NCBI RefSeq assembly: GCF_030996345.1
Contig: NZ_CP118747.1
Coordinates: 1,982,001-2,046,000, forward strand
Direction of reading: 5' to 3'
Length of the DNA: 64,000 bases
From: Acidithiobacillus sp. AMEEHan
Lineage (GTDB): Bacteria > Pseudomonadota > Gammaproteobacteria > Acidithiobacillales > Acidithiobacillaceae
Both the position numbers and the translations under genes were made by a program. Positions 28,815-40,515 of the stretch are shown here, piece by piece. A model generated the notes under the pieces. That model was not told the DNA's origin. It saw only the letters and a program-made list of their open reading frames with translations, and ran no database searches. Every line of letters starts with the position of its first letter. Position 1 is the stretch's first letter.

Positions 28815-31100
28815 ATGAACAAGAAAGATTGGATGCAGACTCTGCTTTCCTTGGGTCTTGTGTTACCGGGGGTTGCGCAGGCGATTGGCCTGGGAAACCT
28901 GGTGGTGCTGTCCGGGCCGGGCGAGCCATTCCGCGCGGAAATTCCCATTCATGGTGCTCATCCGAACCAGCTGTCGGATCTGAGCGCGCAACTTGCGGGC
29001 TCCGCCGCTTACGCCATGATCCATTTGCCATTTGCGCAGGCAACGCAGAGTTGGCAGTTCTCGGTGCGAGCCGGGGATTCGCCGGCCATTCTTATCAGCA
29101 GTCCGACACCGCTTGGTCCCGGGGCGACTCCCTTTCTGGTGCAGCTCAACTGGGCGGGTGGACAGATGGTTCGGGAATATCAGGCCTATCCTGGGACCTA
29201 CAATGTGCCACAACAGACCGCGTTGCCTATGCCTGCGCCGTTGGCCAGCAGAACTCCGGCGGCAGCCGCGCCTAGTCCCAGCAGCAGTACGGGTTGGTCC
29301 AAGGCCAGGCACTATGGTCCGGTCCCCCAGGGGTCCTCTCTCTACCAGATCGCACAGCAATTGAACGGCAGTGCCCAAGTCTCGCAACAACAGGCCATGG
29401 CCGCCCTGTTCAGGGCGAATCCCGGGGCCTTTGTGCAGGGTGATCCCTCCCGGCTCCTCGCTGGCGTGATGCTGAAGGTACCGAGCATCCACGAGGTGCG
29501 CGCCCTGAGCCCGCTGCAGGCCGCAACGCTTCTGCATCGGAAGGAACAGGTGGCGCCGGTCACGGCCAAGGCACAGCCGACGGCATCAACCACTGCAGTA
29601 GCGGCACCCAGCGTATCGGCAACGCCTGTCGGTAGCCCCGGCAAGGTCGCGACAGCCCTGAGTCTGACCAGTGCTCCGGCGCTCTCTGCGGCAAAGAGTG
29701 CTGAACTTACTCCGGCGGTCGCTGGCTCTGCGGCGCCGGCAGTCGCGAATCCGGGCCAGGCGGAATTCGAGAGTTTGCAAAAATCGCTCAAGGGAGTCGA
29801 AACGCGTCTTGCAATTGCGCAGCAGCAACTGGCAGCGCAGACCATGGAAATCAGCAAGATGTCCCGCAACCAGGCGTCGAGCTTCCCGCCGTTGCTGTGG
29901 GTATCCCTAGGCGGCAACCTCCTCCTGCTGCTACTGTTTGTCTGGATGTATCGACGGCAGGAACAGGCCGCCAATCGACAACGAGAAATTTCGTCCAAGC
30001 TCACCGCTCTGGGGAGCGCGGCACGCAGCACGCCACCAGCAACCGCGGCGCCCACTCCCATACCAGCGCCATCACCGGTGGCTTCCCCAGCGGCAGAGGC
30101 CACGGCTTTTGCGCCTGTTATCACTCCCTGGGAAGGTCCGGCATCGACTCCGGTAGCGACGCCAGCGCCAGAAGTCTTGCCCGCCGCAGGCGTGGCGTAT
30201 GCTGAGACGCATGCTGCTGCGCCAGAGGAATCTGCATCGGCTTCACCGGTGGCCGCAGGAGCACTGGAAATGGGGGATGATCGCGATGGTTTTGAGGTCG
30301 ATCCCCTCGAGCAGGCTGATCTGTATCAAACCTATGGGAAAACGGAACAGGCCATCAATGTTTTGCAGGAGGCGCTGGAAAGTAATCCCCGTCGCCGCGA
30401 ACTCTATGTGCGCCTGCTTACGCTGTATGCCGATGCTGATCGTCGCGGTGACTTCCTCGATCTTGCTGAGCGTATGCGCAGCCGCTTCGGGCCGAACAAT
30501 CCCGATTGGCAGGAGATTGCCGCGAAAGGCCATGCGCTGTTTCCCGACAACGCTCTCTTCCGAGAAGAAAAGAGTGAGACGGCAGAGCATCCTGCTCCTG
30601 TGGCTTCGACGCCCGAGTTGCGAGAGCCTGAGTCAAGCCTGGAACCGTCGCGTGCCGCAGATACTGACAGCGAAAAATTGGATTTCGATTTCGCTTCCTG
30701 GGGAAATCAGGCGGAAACGCGGGAGTTGGAAGAAGAGCCAGCCTGGACCGATGCGCATCAAAAGATGCTGGACGAAATGAATGAACAGTTCCGTGCGCTG
30801 GATCAGGACACCCGACCTGCCTTACGTCTCGCCGACGATACGGAAACGGCCACGGACGAAAGGGCGCCTGCCTCGGTAGAGGAAACCCCACTGGTAGCCG
30901 CCGGGGAAGAGATGAGGCCACGGCAGGAGCAGATCGCCAATGCCGCAGATTGGGATGCCGTTGGCACCAAGCTGGATCTGGCGAAGGCCTATGTCGAAAT
31001 GGGGGACAGCGAGGCAGCGCGTGAATTGCTCATGGAAGTGCAACGTGACGGTAATCCGGACCAGCAAGACGAGGCCATGAAACTACTCGCCAACGGGTGA
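28815..31100 (+). CDS. fimV: FimV-type inner-membrane hub protein
   Basis: A 761-residue protein with a signal peptide (about 1-23), the FimV N-terminal domain (GEPFRAEIPI), and a LysM-like peptidoglycan-binding region around 170-220 (SLYQIAQQLNG ... LLAGVMLKVP). An Ala/Pro-rich linker and one membrane helix near 357-377 follow. The cytoplasmic part is acidic and carries TPR-like repeats (YQTYGKTEQAINVLQEALE; the end has LDLAKAYVEMGDSEAARELL). In Pseudomonas FimV organises type IV pilus assembly and polar signalling. GGGGAGAAGG precedes the ATG. The gene keeps its classical place between asd and truA. Confidence 0.9.
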   Translation: MNKKDWMQTLLSLGLVLPGVAQAIGLGNLVVLSGPGEPFRAEIPIHGAHPNQLSDLSAQLAGSAAYAMIHLPFAQATQSWQFSVRAGDSPAILISSPTPLGPGATPFLVQLNWAGGQMVREYQAYPGTYNVPQQTALPMPAPLASRTPAAAAPSPSSSTGWSKARHYGPVPQGSSLYQIAQQLNGSAQVSQQQAMAALFRANPGAFVQGDPSRLLAGVMLKVPSIHEVRALSPLQAATLLHRKEQVAPVTAKAQPTASTTAVAAPSVSATPVGSPGKVATALSLTSAPALSAAKSAELTPAVAGSAAPAVANPGQAEFESLQKSLKGVETRLAIAQQQLAAQTMEISKMSRNQASSFPPLLWVSLGGNLLLLLLFVWMYRRQEQAANRQREISSKLTALGSAARSTPPATAAPTPIPAPSPVASPAAEATAFAPVITPWEGPASTPVATPAPEVLPAAGVAYAETHAAAPEESASASPVAAGALEMGDDRDGFEVDPLEQADLYQTYGKTEQAINVLQEALESNPRRRELYVRLLTLYADADRRGDFLDLAERMRSRFGPNNPDWQEIAAKGHALFPDNALFREEKSETAEHPAPVASTPELREPESSLEPSRAADTDSEKLDFDFASWGNQAETRELEEEPAWTDAHQKMLDEMNEQFRALDQDTRPALRLADDTETATDERAPASVEETPLVAAGEEMRPRQEQIANAADWDAVGTKLDLAKAYVEMGDSEAARELLMEVQRDGNPDQQDEAMKLLANG

Positions 31101-31112
31101 ACCGCGACGGGA

Positions 31113-31907
31113 ATGGAATTTTCAGGGCAGCGTTGGGCCCTAGGTATAGAGTATGATGGCGCTGGGTTCTCCGGCTGGCAGTTGCAGGCTGGTCCGCGCA
31201 CCGTTCAGGAAGAGCTGGAGCGGGCCTTGGCCAGTGTTGCCGGGCAGCCGATCCGGGTCAGTGTGGCCGGCCGTACCGATGCGGGGGTGCACGCCGTCTG
31301 CCAGGTGGTGCACTTCGATAGTCCGGTTGTCCGCCCAGAGATTGCTTGGGTGCGGGGTAGCAATCGGTTTTTGCCACGCGATGTCAGTGTTCTCTGGGCA
31401 CGGGCCGTACCGCAGGACTTTCACGCGCGCTTCTCCGCTACGGGCCGAAGCTATCGTTATCTGATTCTCAATCGTCGCGAGCGGCCTGCTTTGGCTGCCA
31501 ATCGAGCGACTTGGGTGCCGCAACTGCTTGATCATCTAGCGATGCAGGGAGCTGCCAATCGCTTGCTGGGTACTCATGACTTTTCTGCCTTTCGCGCCGC
31601 CGGCTGCCAGGCGAAAAATCCCGTGCGCAGCTTGCGCCGCCTAACGATCGAACGTCGTGGCGACTTGCTGATCGCGACCGTCGAGGCAAATGCCTTCCTG
31701 CACCATATGGTACGCAATCTGATGGGTACGTTGCTTTTCGTCGGACGGGGAGAACGTCCAGCCGACTGGGTAGCCGAGGTTCTGGCGAGTCGCGATCGTC
31801 GTTTGGCGGGAACGACCGCCCCGGCGGATGGCTTGTATTTCCTCCGTGCGGCATACCCTGACGAATACGCGTTGCCGGTCTGTAGCGATGTCCTTTTCGG
31901 AGCATAG
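31113..31907 (+). CDS. truA: tRNA pseudouridine(38-40) synthase
   Basis: Modifies U38-U40 of the anticodon arm. The 264 residues show the catalytic Asp in GRTDAGVHA (about residue 54), RSYRYLI and FLHHMVRNLMGTLL. Starts 12 bases after fimV. Confidence 0.96.
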   Translation: MEFSGQRWALGIEYDGAGFSGWQLQAGPRTVQEELERALASVAGQPIRVSVAGRTDAGVHAVCQVVHFDSPVVRPEIAWVRGSNRFLPRDVSVLWARAVPQDFHARFSATGRSYRYLILNRRERPALAANRATWVPQLLDHLAMQGAANRLLGTHDFSAFRAAGCQAKNPVRSLRRLTIERRGDLLIATVEANAFLHHMVRNLMGTLLFVGRGERPADWVAEVLASRDRRLAGTTAPADGLYFLRAAYPDEYALPVCSDVLFGA

Positions 31908-31914
31908 GTAGGGT

Positions 31915-32559
31915 ATGCAAGCACTTTACAGAAATCCAGTGCGCGTCAAGATCTGCGGTATTACTACGCCAGCCGACGCGCAACTCGCCGCGGTGGCGGG
32001 TGCAGATGCCATTGGGATGGTTTTTTATCCCCCGAGCCCCCGCAACGTAGCGATCACAGATGCACAGCAGATCCTCGCTGCTGTGCCGCCTTTTGTTACC
32101 CGTGTGGGTCTTTTCGTTAATCCGCAACGAGCCTGGGTAGAGGAAGTCCTGGCGGCCTGTGCCCTCGACATGCTGCAGTTTCATGGCGACGAAGAGCCGG
32201 AATTTTGCGCCGGTTTTCAGCGGCCCTACCTCAAGGTCCTGCGCGTGAGCGGGGAGTGTGATCTGCGTCCTTGGCGTGATCGTTTTGGCACGGCACAGGG
32301 TCTGCTTCTGGACAAGCGCGACGCACAGGTCTTCGGTGGTTCAGGACAGAGCTTTGCCTGGTGGCGGCTGCCGCAGGATCTGGGCATTCCCCTGATTCTG
32401 GCCGGTGGATTGCATCCGGAAAATGTTGCAACGGCGATCGATGTCGCCCGTCCCTACGCCGTGGATGTCAGCAGCGGAGTCGAGGTTTCGCCAGGACGCA
32501 AGGATCGTGGCAAAATGGAAAGATTCATTGCGCAGGCCCATGCGGCAAGAGAGGCATAG
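31915..32559 (+). CDS. trpF: Phosphoribosylanthranilate isomerase
   Basis: Amadori rearrangement in tryptophan synthesis. TIM barrel of 214 residues: KICGITTPADA with the catalytic Cys, GMVFYPPSPRNV, LQFHGDE, and GGSGQSFAW and LAGGLHPENV forming the phosphate site. It is placed directly after truA, as in Pseudomonas. Confidence 0.96.
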   Translation: MQALYRNPVRVKICGITTPADAQLAAVAGADAIGMVFYPPSPRNVAITDAQQILAAVPPFVTRVGLFVNPQRAWVEEVLAACALDMLQFHGDEEPEFCAGFQRPYLKVLRVSGECDLRPWRDRFGTAQGLLLDKRDAQVFGGSGQSFAWWRLPQDLGIPLILAGGLHPENVATAIDVARPYAVDVSSGVEVSPGRKDRGKMERFIAQAHAAREA

Positions 32560-32562
32560 AGG

Positions 32563-33758
<1,196 letters not shown>

Positions 33759-33762
<4 letters not shown>

Positions 33763-34571
33763 GCCGCTTGGCAGCCATGTTTTCACGCTTGCAGGAATCT
33801 CATCATACCGCCCTGATTCCCTTCCTGACCGCTGGCGACCCCAGCAGCACCGGCGTTGTTGCGCTGTTGCACGGCCTGGTGCAGGCGGGTGCGGATGCCA
33901 TCGAACTGGGCGTGCCCTTTTCCGACCCGATGGCAGATGGTCCGATCATTCAGGGTTCGAGCGAGCGGGCTCTGGCACGTGGCGTGAGTTTGCGGCAAGT
34001 GCTGGCGTGGGTACGCGAGTTCCGGCGGGGAGATGCCAAGACCCCCATCATCCTCATGGGCTACCTCAATCCCATTGAGATCCTCGGCATGCGGCGCTTT
34101 GCTGAAGAGGCGGCGGATGCCGGGGTCGATGCCGTGATTGTGGTAGACCTGACCCCCGAAGAGGCAGAGACGGATAGCTCGCTACTGCGCCAGGCGGGTA
34201 TCGACCCGGTTTTTCTGCTGGCTCCCACCAGTGGCCCGCAGCGGGTTGCTGCGGTCAAACGTCTGGGTAGCGGCTTTGTCTATTATGTTTCCCTGCGCGG
34301 TATCACTGGTGCGCAACAGCAGGATTGGGACGAGGTGGTCACTCGGGTAACGGAACTGCGAAGCGAACTGGCGATGCCCATGGCTATTGGTTTTGGCATC
34401 CGTGATGCGGCGACGGCCAAGCGCCTCGCTGGCAATACGGATGCGGTCGTGATCGGCTCGGCGCTGGTGCAGCTCCTGCAGCAGGCCAAGGATGACCAGG
34501 ACGCGCTGCGCCTAGCCAGCGAGTTTCTGGCGCCCATCCGCGCAGCCCTGAATGAGGAGCCTGGCGAATGA
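33759..34571 (+). CDS. trpA: Tryptophan synthase alpha chain
   Basis: Cleaves indole-3-glycerol phosphate and passes indole to TrpB. The 270 residues include [22 protein letters not shown] with both catalytic acids (Glu about 49, Asp about 60), and GFGIRDA. Overlaps trpB and accD by ATGA. Confidence 0.97.
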
Positions 34572-35449
34572 ACTGGTTCAGCCGCGTTTTGCCGCCCAAA
34601 ATCAATAAAAAAGTGCCAGAGCAGGAAGCAGCTGAAAGCAAGCGCTCCGTACCAGAGGGACTGTGGTCCAAATGTTCTACTTGCCAGGCCGTTCTCTATC
34701 GTAGCGAGCTCGAAGAAAACCAGCATGTATGCCCCCATTGTGGGCAGCACCATCGACTCACGGCACGACAACGTCTGCAATATTTCCTTGATCCCGAGCC
34801 GCGCCTCGAGATCGGTGCAGACTTGCTTCCGGTCGATCCACTCCGCTTCAAGGATCAAAAGCGGTACAAGGAGCGGTTGCAGGAAGCACAGCAGAAGTCG
34901 GGCGAGAAGGATGCCTTGGTGGTCATGCGGGGCTTGCTGGAAGGGCAACCGGTAGTTGCCGCCGCCTTTGCCTTTGAATTCATGGGCGGCAGTATGGGCT
35001 CAGTGGTCGGGGCACGCTTCGTCAAGGCGGCCGAGACTGCTCTGGTGGAGCGCTGTCCGCTCATCTGCTTTAGCGCCAGTGGCGGCGCACGGATGCAGGA
35101 GGGACTGCTATCCCTAATGCAGATGGCCAAAACTGCCGCCGTCATCGAGCGCTTGGGGAAAGCGCGGATTCCTTTTATCTCGGTACTTACTGATCCCACC
35201 ATGGGTGGTGTTTCGGCGAGTCTGGCGACGCTGGGCGATATCCTGATTGCCGAGCCCAACGCCTTGATCGGTTTTGCCGGGCCGCGGGTGATCGAACAAA
35301 CCATTCGCGAAAAATTGCCCGAGGGTTTCCAGCGCGCCGAATATCTGCTCGAGCATGGGGCCATCGATCAAATCGTTGACCGACGCCAACTGCGCTCCAG
35401 CATTGCCCGTCAGATCGGTATGCTGATGCAGGCAGAGCACTCCGCTTGA
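34568..35449 (+). CDS. accD: Acetyl-CoA carboxylase carboxyltransferase beta subunit
   Basis: Beta half of the carboxyltransferase that forms malonyl-CoA with AccA. The 293 residues begin with an N-terminal four-Cys zinc ribbon (CSTC about 36-39, CPHC about 55-58), then [15 protein letters not shown] and SGGARMQEG. Coupled to trpA by a 4-base overlap. Confidence 0.97.
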   Translation: MNWFSRVLPPKINKKVPEQEAAESKRSVPEGLWSKCSTCQAVLYRSELEENQHVCPHCGQHHRLTARQRLQYFLDPEPRLEIGADLLPVDPLRFKDQKRYKERLQEAQQKSGEKDALVVMRGLLEGQPVVAAAFAFEFMGGSMGSVVGARFVKAAETALVERCPLICFSASGGARMQEGLLSLMQMAKTAAVIERLGKARIPFISVLTDPTMGGVSASLATLGDILIAEPNALIGFAGPRVIEQTIREKLPEGFQRAEYLLEHGAIDQIVDRRQLRSSIARQIGMLMQAEHSA

Positions 35450-35456
35450 TGCGGGG

Positions 35457-36740
35457 ATGCACGGCATGACCGATGCAGAGGATGCCGAATCGCTGCTGGT
35501 GCGTCTGGTAGGCCCCGCACAGCGGATCGAACTCGGCCTGGACAGAATGCGCGCCGCCATGGAACACCTCGGCATCCCCGAAAATCTGCCATTTCCCGTG
35601 ATCACGATTGCAGGCACCAATGGCAAAGGCTCGGTGTTGGCCTATCTGGAAGCCCTATATCGGCAGTCTGGCTACCGCTGCGTCGCGTATTCCAGTCCGC
35701 ACATCTGGCGCTTTGTCGAACGTCTCCGGGTGTCCGGCGCACCCTTGCCCGATCAGCGTTGGCAAGAAAAATTCGCGGCACTTGCCTCTCTAGCAGAGGA
35801 AATACCGCTCACCTACTTCGAATTGAGTACCCTTGCGGCGTTATCGCTCTGTATGGAAGAGGCGCCGGATCTGGCCATCCTCGAAGTGGGCCTTGGCGGG
35901 CGTCTCGATGCCGTGAATGCGATAGATGCGGATATCGCCATCATCACTTCGATCGATCTCGATCATCAGGCGCTGCTCGGCCCGGATCGTGAGAGCATCG
36001 GCCGGGAAAAAGCCGGTATTCTGCGTCGCGAACGTCCCGTGATTTACGGTGATCGGGAATCCCCCTGCACAAGTGTTTTGACTGCCGCGGATCAGCTCGG
36101 CGCACCGCTGTATTTGCTCGGACGGGACTTTGATCTGGATTCCGAAGGCCACTGGCGGGGGAATGGGCTCCGGATTGCGGCACCGCCGCCGATCTCAGAC
36201 AGCGTAGTGCAGCGGAACAATCTGGCACTCGCCTTGGCGGCTGTTTACCAATTGCGCGCAAGATTGCCGCAGGCCTGGCCGCCAGCAGAGCGGTGGCGCT
36301 TTGCTCCTAAGCTCGTGGGTCGCAGCCAGTGGCTCCGGCCGTGGGGCGAGAGCAGGCCGCGGCTTTTGGTGGATGTCGCCCACAATCCCCAGGCGGTCCG
36401 CGCGCTGGCCGAGACCTTGGCGGGGCAATCCGGGCGGATCATGGCCTGTTGGGGCATGATGGCGGACAAGGATCTTTCCGCCAGCGTTGCGTCTCTACGC
36501 GCCAAGGTCGACGCCTGGGCGTTGCTGGCGATGCCGGATCTGCCCCGCGCAGCTTCCCCTGCGCAGTTGCGCGCGCAATTACCGGGTGCGGATGTCCGTT
36601 GCGAAATATCGTTAATCGACCTTCCCGAACTCTTGCAGCGCTGGGCCGAGGAGCTCAGTGGCGCGGACGTTCTGCTCTGTTTCGGCTCTTTCCATGTTCT
36701 GGCGGCGCTGCCGTCGGAATGGTTCGACAACGCCTCATGA
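35457..36740 (+). CDS. folC: Folylpolyglutamate synthase/dihydrofolate synthase
   Basis: Adds glutamate to dihydropteroate and folates. Mur-ligase fold of 427 residues with P-loop ITIAGTNGKGS, the GLGGRLDAVN segment and the DVAHNPQA motif near the C-terminal domain. Two possible ATG codons lie nine bases apart (35457, 35466); GCGGGG precedes the first. Its stop overlaps the cvpA start. Confidence 0.95.
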   Translation: MHGMTDAEDAESLLVRLVGPAQRIELGLDRMRAAMEHLGIPENLPFPVITIAGTNGKGSVLAYLEALYRQSGYRCVAYSSPHIWRFVERLRVSGAPLPDQRWQEKFAALASLAEEIPLTYFELSTLAALSLCMEEAPDLAILEVGLGGRLDAVNAIDADIAIITSIDLDHQALLGPDRESIGREKAGILRRERPVIYGDRESPCTSVLTAADQLGAPLYLLGRDFDLDSEGHWRGNGLRIAAPPPISDSVVQRNNLALALAAVYQLRARLPQAWPPAERWRFAPKLVGRSQWLRPWGESRPRLLVDVAHNPQAVRALAETLAGQSGRIMACWGMMADKDLSASVASLRAKVDAWALLAMPDLPRAASPAQLRAQLPGADVRCEISLIDLPELLQRWAEELSGADVLLCFGSFHVLAALPSEWFDNAS

Positions 36741-37258
36741 CCTGGCTCGACGTGGCAGTCGTTGCGGTCTTTCTGCTCAGCGCTCTGTGGGGCGTGGCCC
36801 GTGGGATGATACGCGAATTCTTCGCCGTAGTGGGTTGGGTGGGCGGCGTGTACGTTGCCTGGCGCTGGGGCCAAACTCTGGTGGCCCCGCTGCTGGTGGG
36901 GCGTCTACCCGCCGAGTGGGTGTATCCGGTCGCGGATTTTGTCCTGTTCTTTCTGGTTCTTGCAGCGGCTACTGTGCTCTCCTTCGTAGTTCGGGGAATG
37001 CTGTATAGCGTTGGCTTCAGTATCCCCGATCGCGTGGTCGGCGGAGTGTTTGGCCTGCTGCGTGCTGCCGCCATCGTTGCGCTTGTGGTACTTTTGGCCC
37101 AGAGTTTTCACTTGGAGAATGCGGCCTGGTGGCGTCAGTCCTGGCTTGGGCAAGCGCAGGTCGAAGATCTAGCGCATTCGGTGACGGCACCGGCGGTATC
37201 TTTTTGGGAGTTGCACACACGTGAAAAAAGCGTTGCCCCAGTTGTCAGTACTCGATGA
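36737..37258 (+). CDS. cvpA: CvpA family membrane protein
   Basis: Inner-membrane protein of 173 residues with four hydrophobic segments and the family pattern WLDVAVVAVFLLSALWGVARGMIREF. In enterobacteria it is named for colicin V production and always precedes purF; more recent work links it to bile and envelope stress. It overlaps purF by 38 bases, more than other junctions here. Confidence 0.9.
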   Translation: MTWLDVAVVAVFLLSALWGVARGMIREFFAVVGWVGGVYVAWRWGQTLVAPLLVGRLPAEWVYPVADFVLFFLVLAAATVLSFVVRGMLYSVGFSIPDRVVGGVFGLLRAAAIVALVVLLAQSFHLENAAWWRQSWLGQAQVEDLAHSVTAPAVSFWELHTREKSVAPVVSTR

Positions 37259-38666
37259 TGATCACTTCCATGATGAGTGTGGCGTCATCGGGGTGTTTGG
37301 TCATCCGGAAGCGGCCAATCTTGCCTATTTGGGTCTGTATGCCCTGCAACATCGTGGTCAGGAGTCTGCGGGTATTGTCGCCGCGGAGGAAGGAAAACTG
37401 CGCAGCCACCGCGGGATGGGGCGAGTGGCCGATGTTTTCGGTAGCAAAGAGCTTGGTAAGTTACCCGGTACGCAGGCCATCGGCCATGTCCGTTACTCCA
37501 CGGCGGGCGGTTCGGTACTGCAGAATACGCAGCCGCTATTCATCAATTATCGTTACGGTTCTTTTGCGGTTGGCCACAATGGCAATCTGGTGAATGCCCT
37601 GGAGCTGCGTAATCGTCTCGAGCAGGATGGCGCGATCTTCCATACCGACATGGATACGGAGGTGATCGTTCATCTCCTGGCTCGGGTGCCCGGCAAGGAC
37701 GCCGGAGAACGCCTGAGTGCCGCTCTGCAGCAGGTATCCGGCGCCTACTCCTTGGTCTGTCTGACCGAAACCCGCCTGATCGGGGTGCGCGATCCGATGG
37801 GCTTTCGTCCTCTGGTGCTGGGTCGCCTCATCGACTCCGGCGGTTTCGTCTTAGCGTCGGAGACCTGTGCCCTCGATCTCATGGGCGCGGAATTCGTGCG
37901 GGATGTGGCCCCGGGGGAGATGGTCATCATCTCCGCTTCTGGTATCGAAAGTCGCCAGGCTTTGCCGGAGACGGCGCGCCGCATGTGTATTTTCGAGTAC
38001 CTGTACTTTGCCCGTCCCGACAGCGTGCTCGACGGCATCCATGTCTACTCGGCGCGCAAGCGTATCGGGCGCGTCCTCGCGCGTCTGCATCCCCGCGATG
38101 CGGATATCGTGGTGCCGGTGCCAGACTCTGGTGTCGCGGCGGCCATGGGGTACGCCGAGGCCTCGGGCCTCTCCTTCGAACTCGGCTTGATCCGCAACCA
38201 TTATGTTGGCCGCACCTTCATTCAACCGGCACAGCGCGGACGTGATTTCGGCGTTCGCGTCAAGCTCAATGCGCAGCCAGAAATTCTCAAGGGCAAACGC
38301 GTGATTCTGGTGGATGATTCCATCGTGCGCGGTACCACCAGTGCCAAGATTGTCCATCTAATACGCGCAGCCGGCGCCAGGGAAATCCATTTCCTGTCGA
38401 GTTCTCCGCCAACCACCGGCCCCTGTTACTATGGCATCGATACGCCGGACCGGGCGCAGCTCATTGCGGCACAGCACAGCGTGGAGGAAATTTGCAAAAT
38501 GATTGGTGCTGATAGTCTGGGGTATCTAACGGTGGATGCCCTCTACGAAGCCGTGGGTAGTCGCGAGTTGGGTTTTTGTGATGCCTGTTTCAGCGGTGAT
38601 TACCCTATTCCCGTGCCCCATCCGGGCAAAGGCCACCAATTGCATCTACTGAAGGATCTACGATGA
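37221..38666 (+). CDS. purF: Amidophosphoribosyltransferase
   Basis: First committed step of purine synthesis, transferring glutamine amide nitrogen to PRPP. The 481 residues contain an Ntn-hydrolase glutaminase whose catalytic Cys is residue 20 (DECGVIGVFG), implying removal of a 19-residue propeptide, and a PRPP-binding ILVDDSIVRGTTS loop. The start is GTG within the cvpA end; no later ATG would leave a suitable propeptide. Overlaps metZ by ATGA. Confidence 0.96.
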   Translation: MKKALPQLSVLDDDHFHDECGVIGVFGHPEAANLAYLGLYALQHRGQESAGIVAAEEGKLRSHRGMGRVADVFGSKELGKLPGTQAIGHVRYSTAGGSVLQNTQPLFINYRYGSFAVGHNGNLVNALELRNRLEQDGAIFHTDMDTEVIVHLLARVPGKDAGERLSAALQQVSGAYSLVCLTETRLIGVRDPMGFRPLVLGRLIDSGGFVLASETCALDLMGAEFVRDVAPGEMVIISASGIESRQALPETARRMCIFEYLYFARPDSVLDGIHVYSARKRIGRVLARLHPRDADIVVPVPDSGVAAAMGYAEASGLSFELGLIRNHYVGRTFIQPAQRGRDFGVRVKLNAQPEILKGKRVILVDDSIVRGTTSAKIVHLIRAAGAREIHFLSSSPPTTGPCYYGIDTPDRAQLIAAQHSVEEICKMIGADSLGYLTVDALYEAVGSRELGFCDACFSGDYPIPVPHPGKGHQLHLLKDLR

Positions 38667-39858
38667 AGGACGAAGACTGGCTGGCAGGTCTGCACCCAGA
38701 AACCTTGGCGATTCGCGCGGGCACGCACCGCACCGCGGAGGGGGAACACTCCGAGGCGATATTCCCAACCTCCAGCTTTGTTTTTGCCTCTGCTGAGGAG
38801 GCCGCCGAACGTTTCGCCGGTCGTGAGGCGGGTAACATCTACGCTCGCTTCACCAACCCCACTACCCGCGTCCTCGAGGAGCGCCTGGCAGCCCTGGAAG
38901 GGGCGGACGACTGCATTGCCACCGCTTCCGGGATGGCCGCTTGTCTCACGGCATTCATGGGTTCGCTGCAGGCCGGAGACCACATCGTTGCCTCGCGTTC
39001 GCTTTTCGGTACCACGGTGCAGCTGCTGCAAAAGATCCTGGCGCGCTTTGCCGTCGAGACGACCTTTGTGCCGCTCACCGATCTCGCCGCCTGGGAAGCG
39101 GCTATCCGCCCCAATACGCGAATGTTGTTTCTGGAAACCCCCTCGAATCCCCTGACCGAGGTCGGTGATCTAGAGGCATTGGCGCGACTGGCGCACGCCC
39201 ATGGTGCCCTGCTGGTGGTCGATAACTGTTTCTGTACCCCGGTCCTGCAGCAGCCCATGCGCTGGGGGCAGATCTGGTTTTGCATTCCAATACCAAGTAC
39301 ATCGACGGACAGGGGAGAACCCTGGGCGGTGCCGTGTGTGGTCGGCGCGAACTGATGGATGGACCGCGGAATTTTCTGCGCACTGCCGGCCCCAGCCTCA
39401 GTCCTTTCAATGCCTGGGTGCAACTCAAGGGGCTGGAAACCTTGTCGCTGCGCATGGAGCGCCACTGTGCCAATGCCAAGGATCTGGCGGTCTGGTTGCA
39501 GCGTCTGCCGGAAGTGGAAAAGGTGTATTACCCGGGACTACCGGAGCACCCGCAGGCCGACCTGGTGCACAAGCAGCAACGTCTGCCGGGAGGCATCCTT
39601 TCTTTTGTGCTGCGCGGTGGACAGCCGGCAGTCTGGGCCTTGATGGATCGTCTGCGGATCTTTTCGCGCACGGCCAATCTGGGAGATGCCAAAAGCACGG
39701 TAACCCATCCTGCCAGTACCACCCACAGCCGGGTGAGTGCAGAAGAACGCCAGGTGACGGGCATCGAGGATGGCTTGCTGCGCTTGAGTGTCGGCCTGGA
39801 ACATGTGGATGATCTGCGGGAAGATCTGCGGCGCGCCTTGGCCGACTTGCCGCGTTGA
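38663..39858 (+). CDS. metZ: O-succinylhomoserine sulfhydrylase, with one frameshift
   Basis: PLP enzyme of the Cys/Met metabolism family that makes homocysteine directly from O-succinylhomoserine and sulfide. The first part runs through NCFCTPVLQQPMRWG. The second, in another frame, contains HSNTKYIDGQG with the PLP lysine and the conserved C-terminus. Adding one G to the G5 run at 39264-39268 restores WGADLVLHSNTKY and a protein of about 398 residues. As with purL and rne, this looks like a consensus error. purF-metZ adjacency matches Pseudomonas, which favours MetZ over MetB. Confidence 0.9.
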
Positions 39859-39874
39859 TTTTTTCCGCTATGCT
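39847..39874 (+). promoter_or_regulatory. Possible promoter of the CBS-CorC-queA-tgt group
   Basis: TTGCCG (39847-39852), 16 bases, TATGCT (39869-39874), at the end of metZ and upstream of the first sizeable gap (63 bases) after it. Confidence 0.4.
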
Positions 39875-39921
39875 CAAATCAGGAACAGCTCGTCGGGAGC
39901 TCGCTACAGGAGAAAAATAAC

Positions 39922-40515
39922 ATGACCAAATTTCGCCCCCTACAGATTCGTCAATTGCAGCTCGATACGCAGCTGACCTATTTCGACAATGGCCTCCCCG
40001 TCCATGTCTCTCTGGAGGACAGTGCGCTGAAAGTCATGACCGACCTGCGGCGCGTACCAGCGGTCAGCGTGCATCCGGAATCTACCGTCGATGCCGCCCT
40101 GCAGCGCATGGTGCACAGTGGTGTTCGTCTGCTCTTCGTTCTCGATGCCATGGGCGAACTGGTCGGTATGATCACTGCCCGTGACCTCATGGGGGAAAAG
40201 CCCGTGCGCATCGCCGCGCAGGAACAGATCCAGCGGGATCAGGTAAAAGTGGGTGACATCATGATCCGCCGGGGACAGATCGAGGTGCTCGACTTCGATG
40301 AGGTCAGTCGCTCTTCGGTCGGCGACCTGGTGCTCACCATGAAGCAAATGGGGCGGCAGCATGCCCTGGTGGAAGAGAAAGCCGGGCAGCCGCAGGTCCG
40401 TGGCGTTTTCTCTCTGAGTCAAATCGCGCGCCAGCTGGGTGTGCAGATCGAGACCGGTGGTGCGGTGCAGAGTTTCAGTGAGCTGGAGAAGTTGCTCGTC
40501 CATCATGAAAGTTGA
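39922..40515 (+). CDS. CBS-domain protein
   Basis: A 197-residue soluble protein with a CBS pair. The first CBS (about 50-95, VSVHPESTVDAALQRMVHSGVRLLFVLD ... GMITARDLMG) and second (about 110-170) are joined by a linker. CBS pairs bind adenosyl ligands and act as energy or ligand sensors; there is no attached catalytic domain. AGGAG eight bases before the ATG. Its stop overlaps the TTG start of the next gene, an integral membrane CBS protein, so the two may act together. Confidence 0.85.
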   Translation: MTKFRPLQIRQLQLDTQLTYFDNGLPVHVSLEDSALKVMTDLRRVPAVSVHPESTVDAALQRMVHSGVRLLFVLDAMGELVGMITARDLMGEKPVRIAAQEQIQRDQVKVGDIMIRRGQIEVLDFDEVSRSSVGDLVLTMKQMGRQHALVEEKAGQPQVRGVFSLSQIARQLGVQIETGGAVQSFSELEKLLVHHES

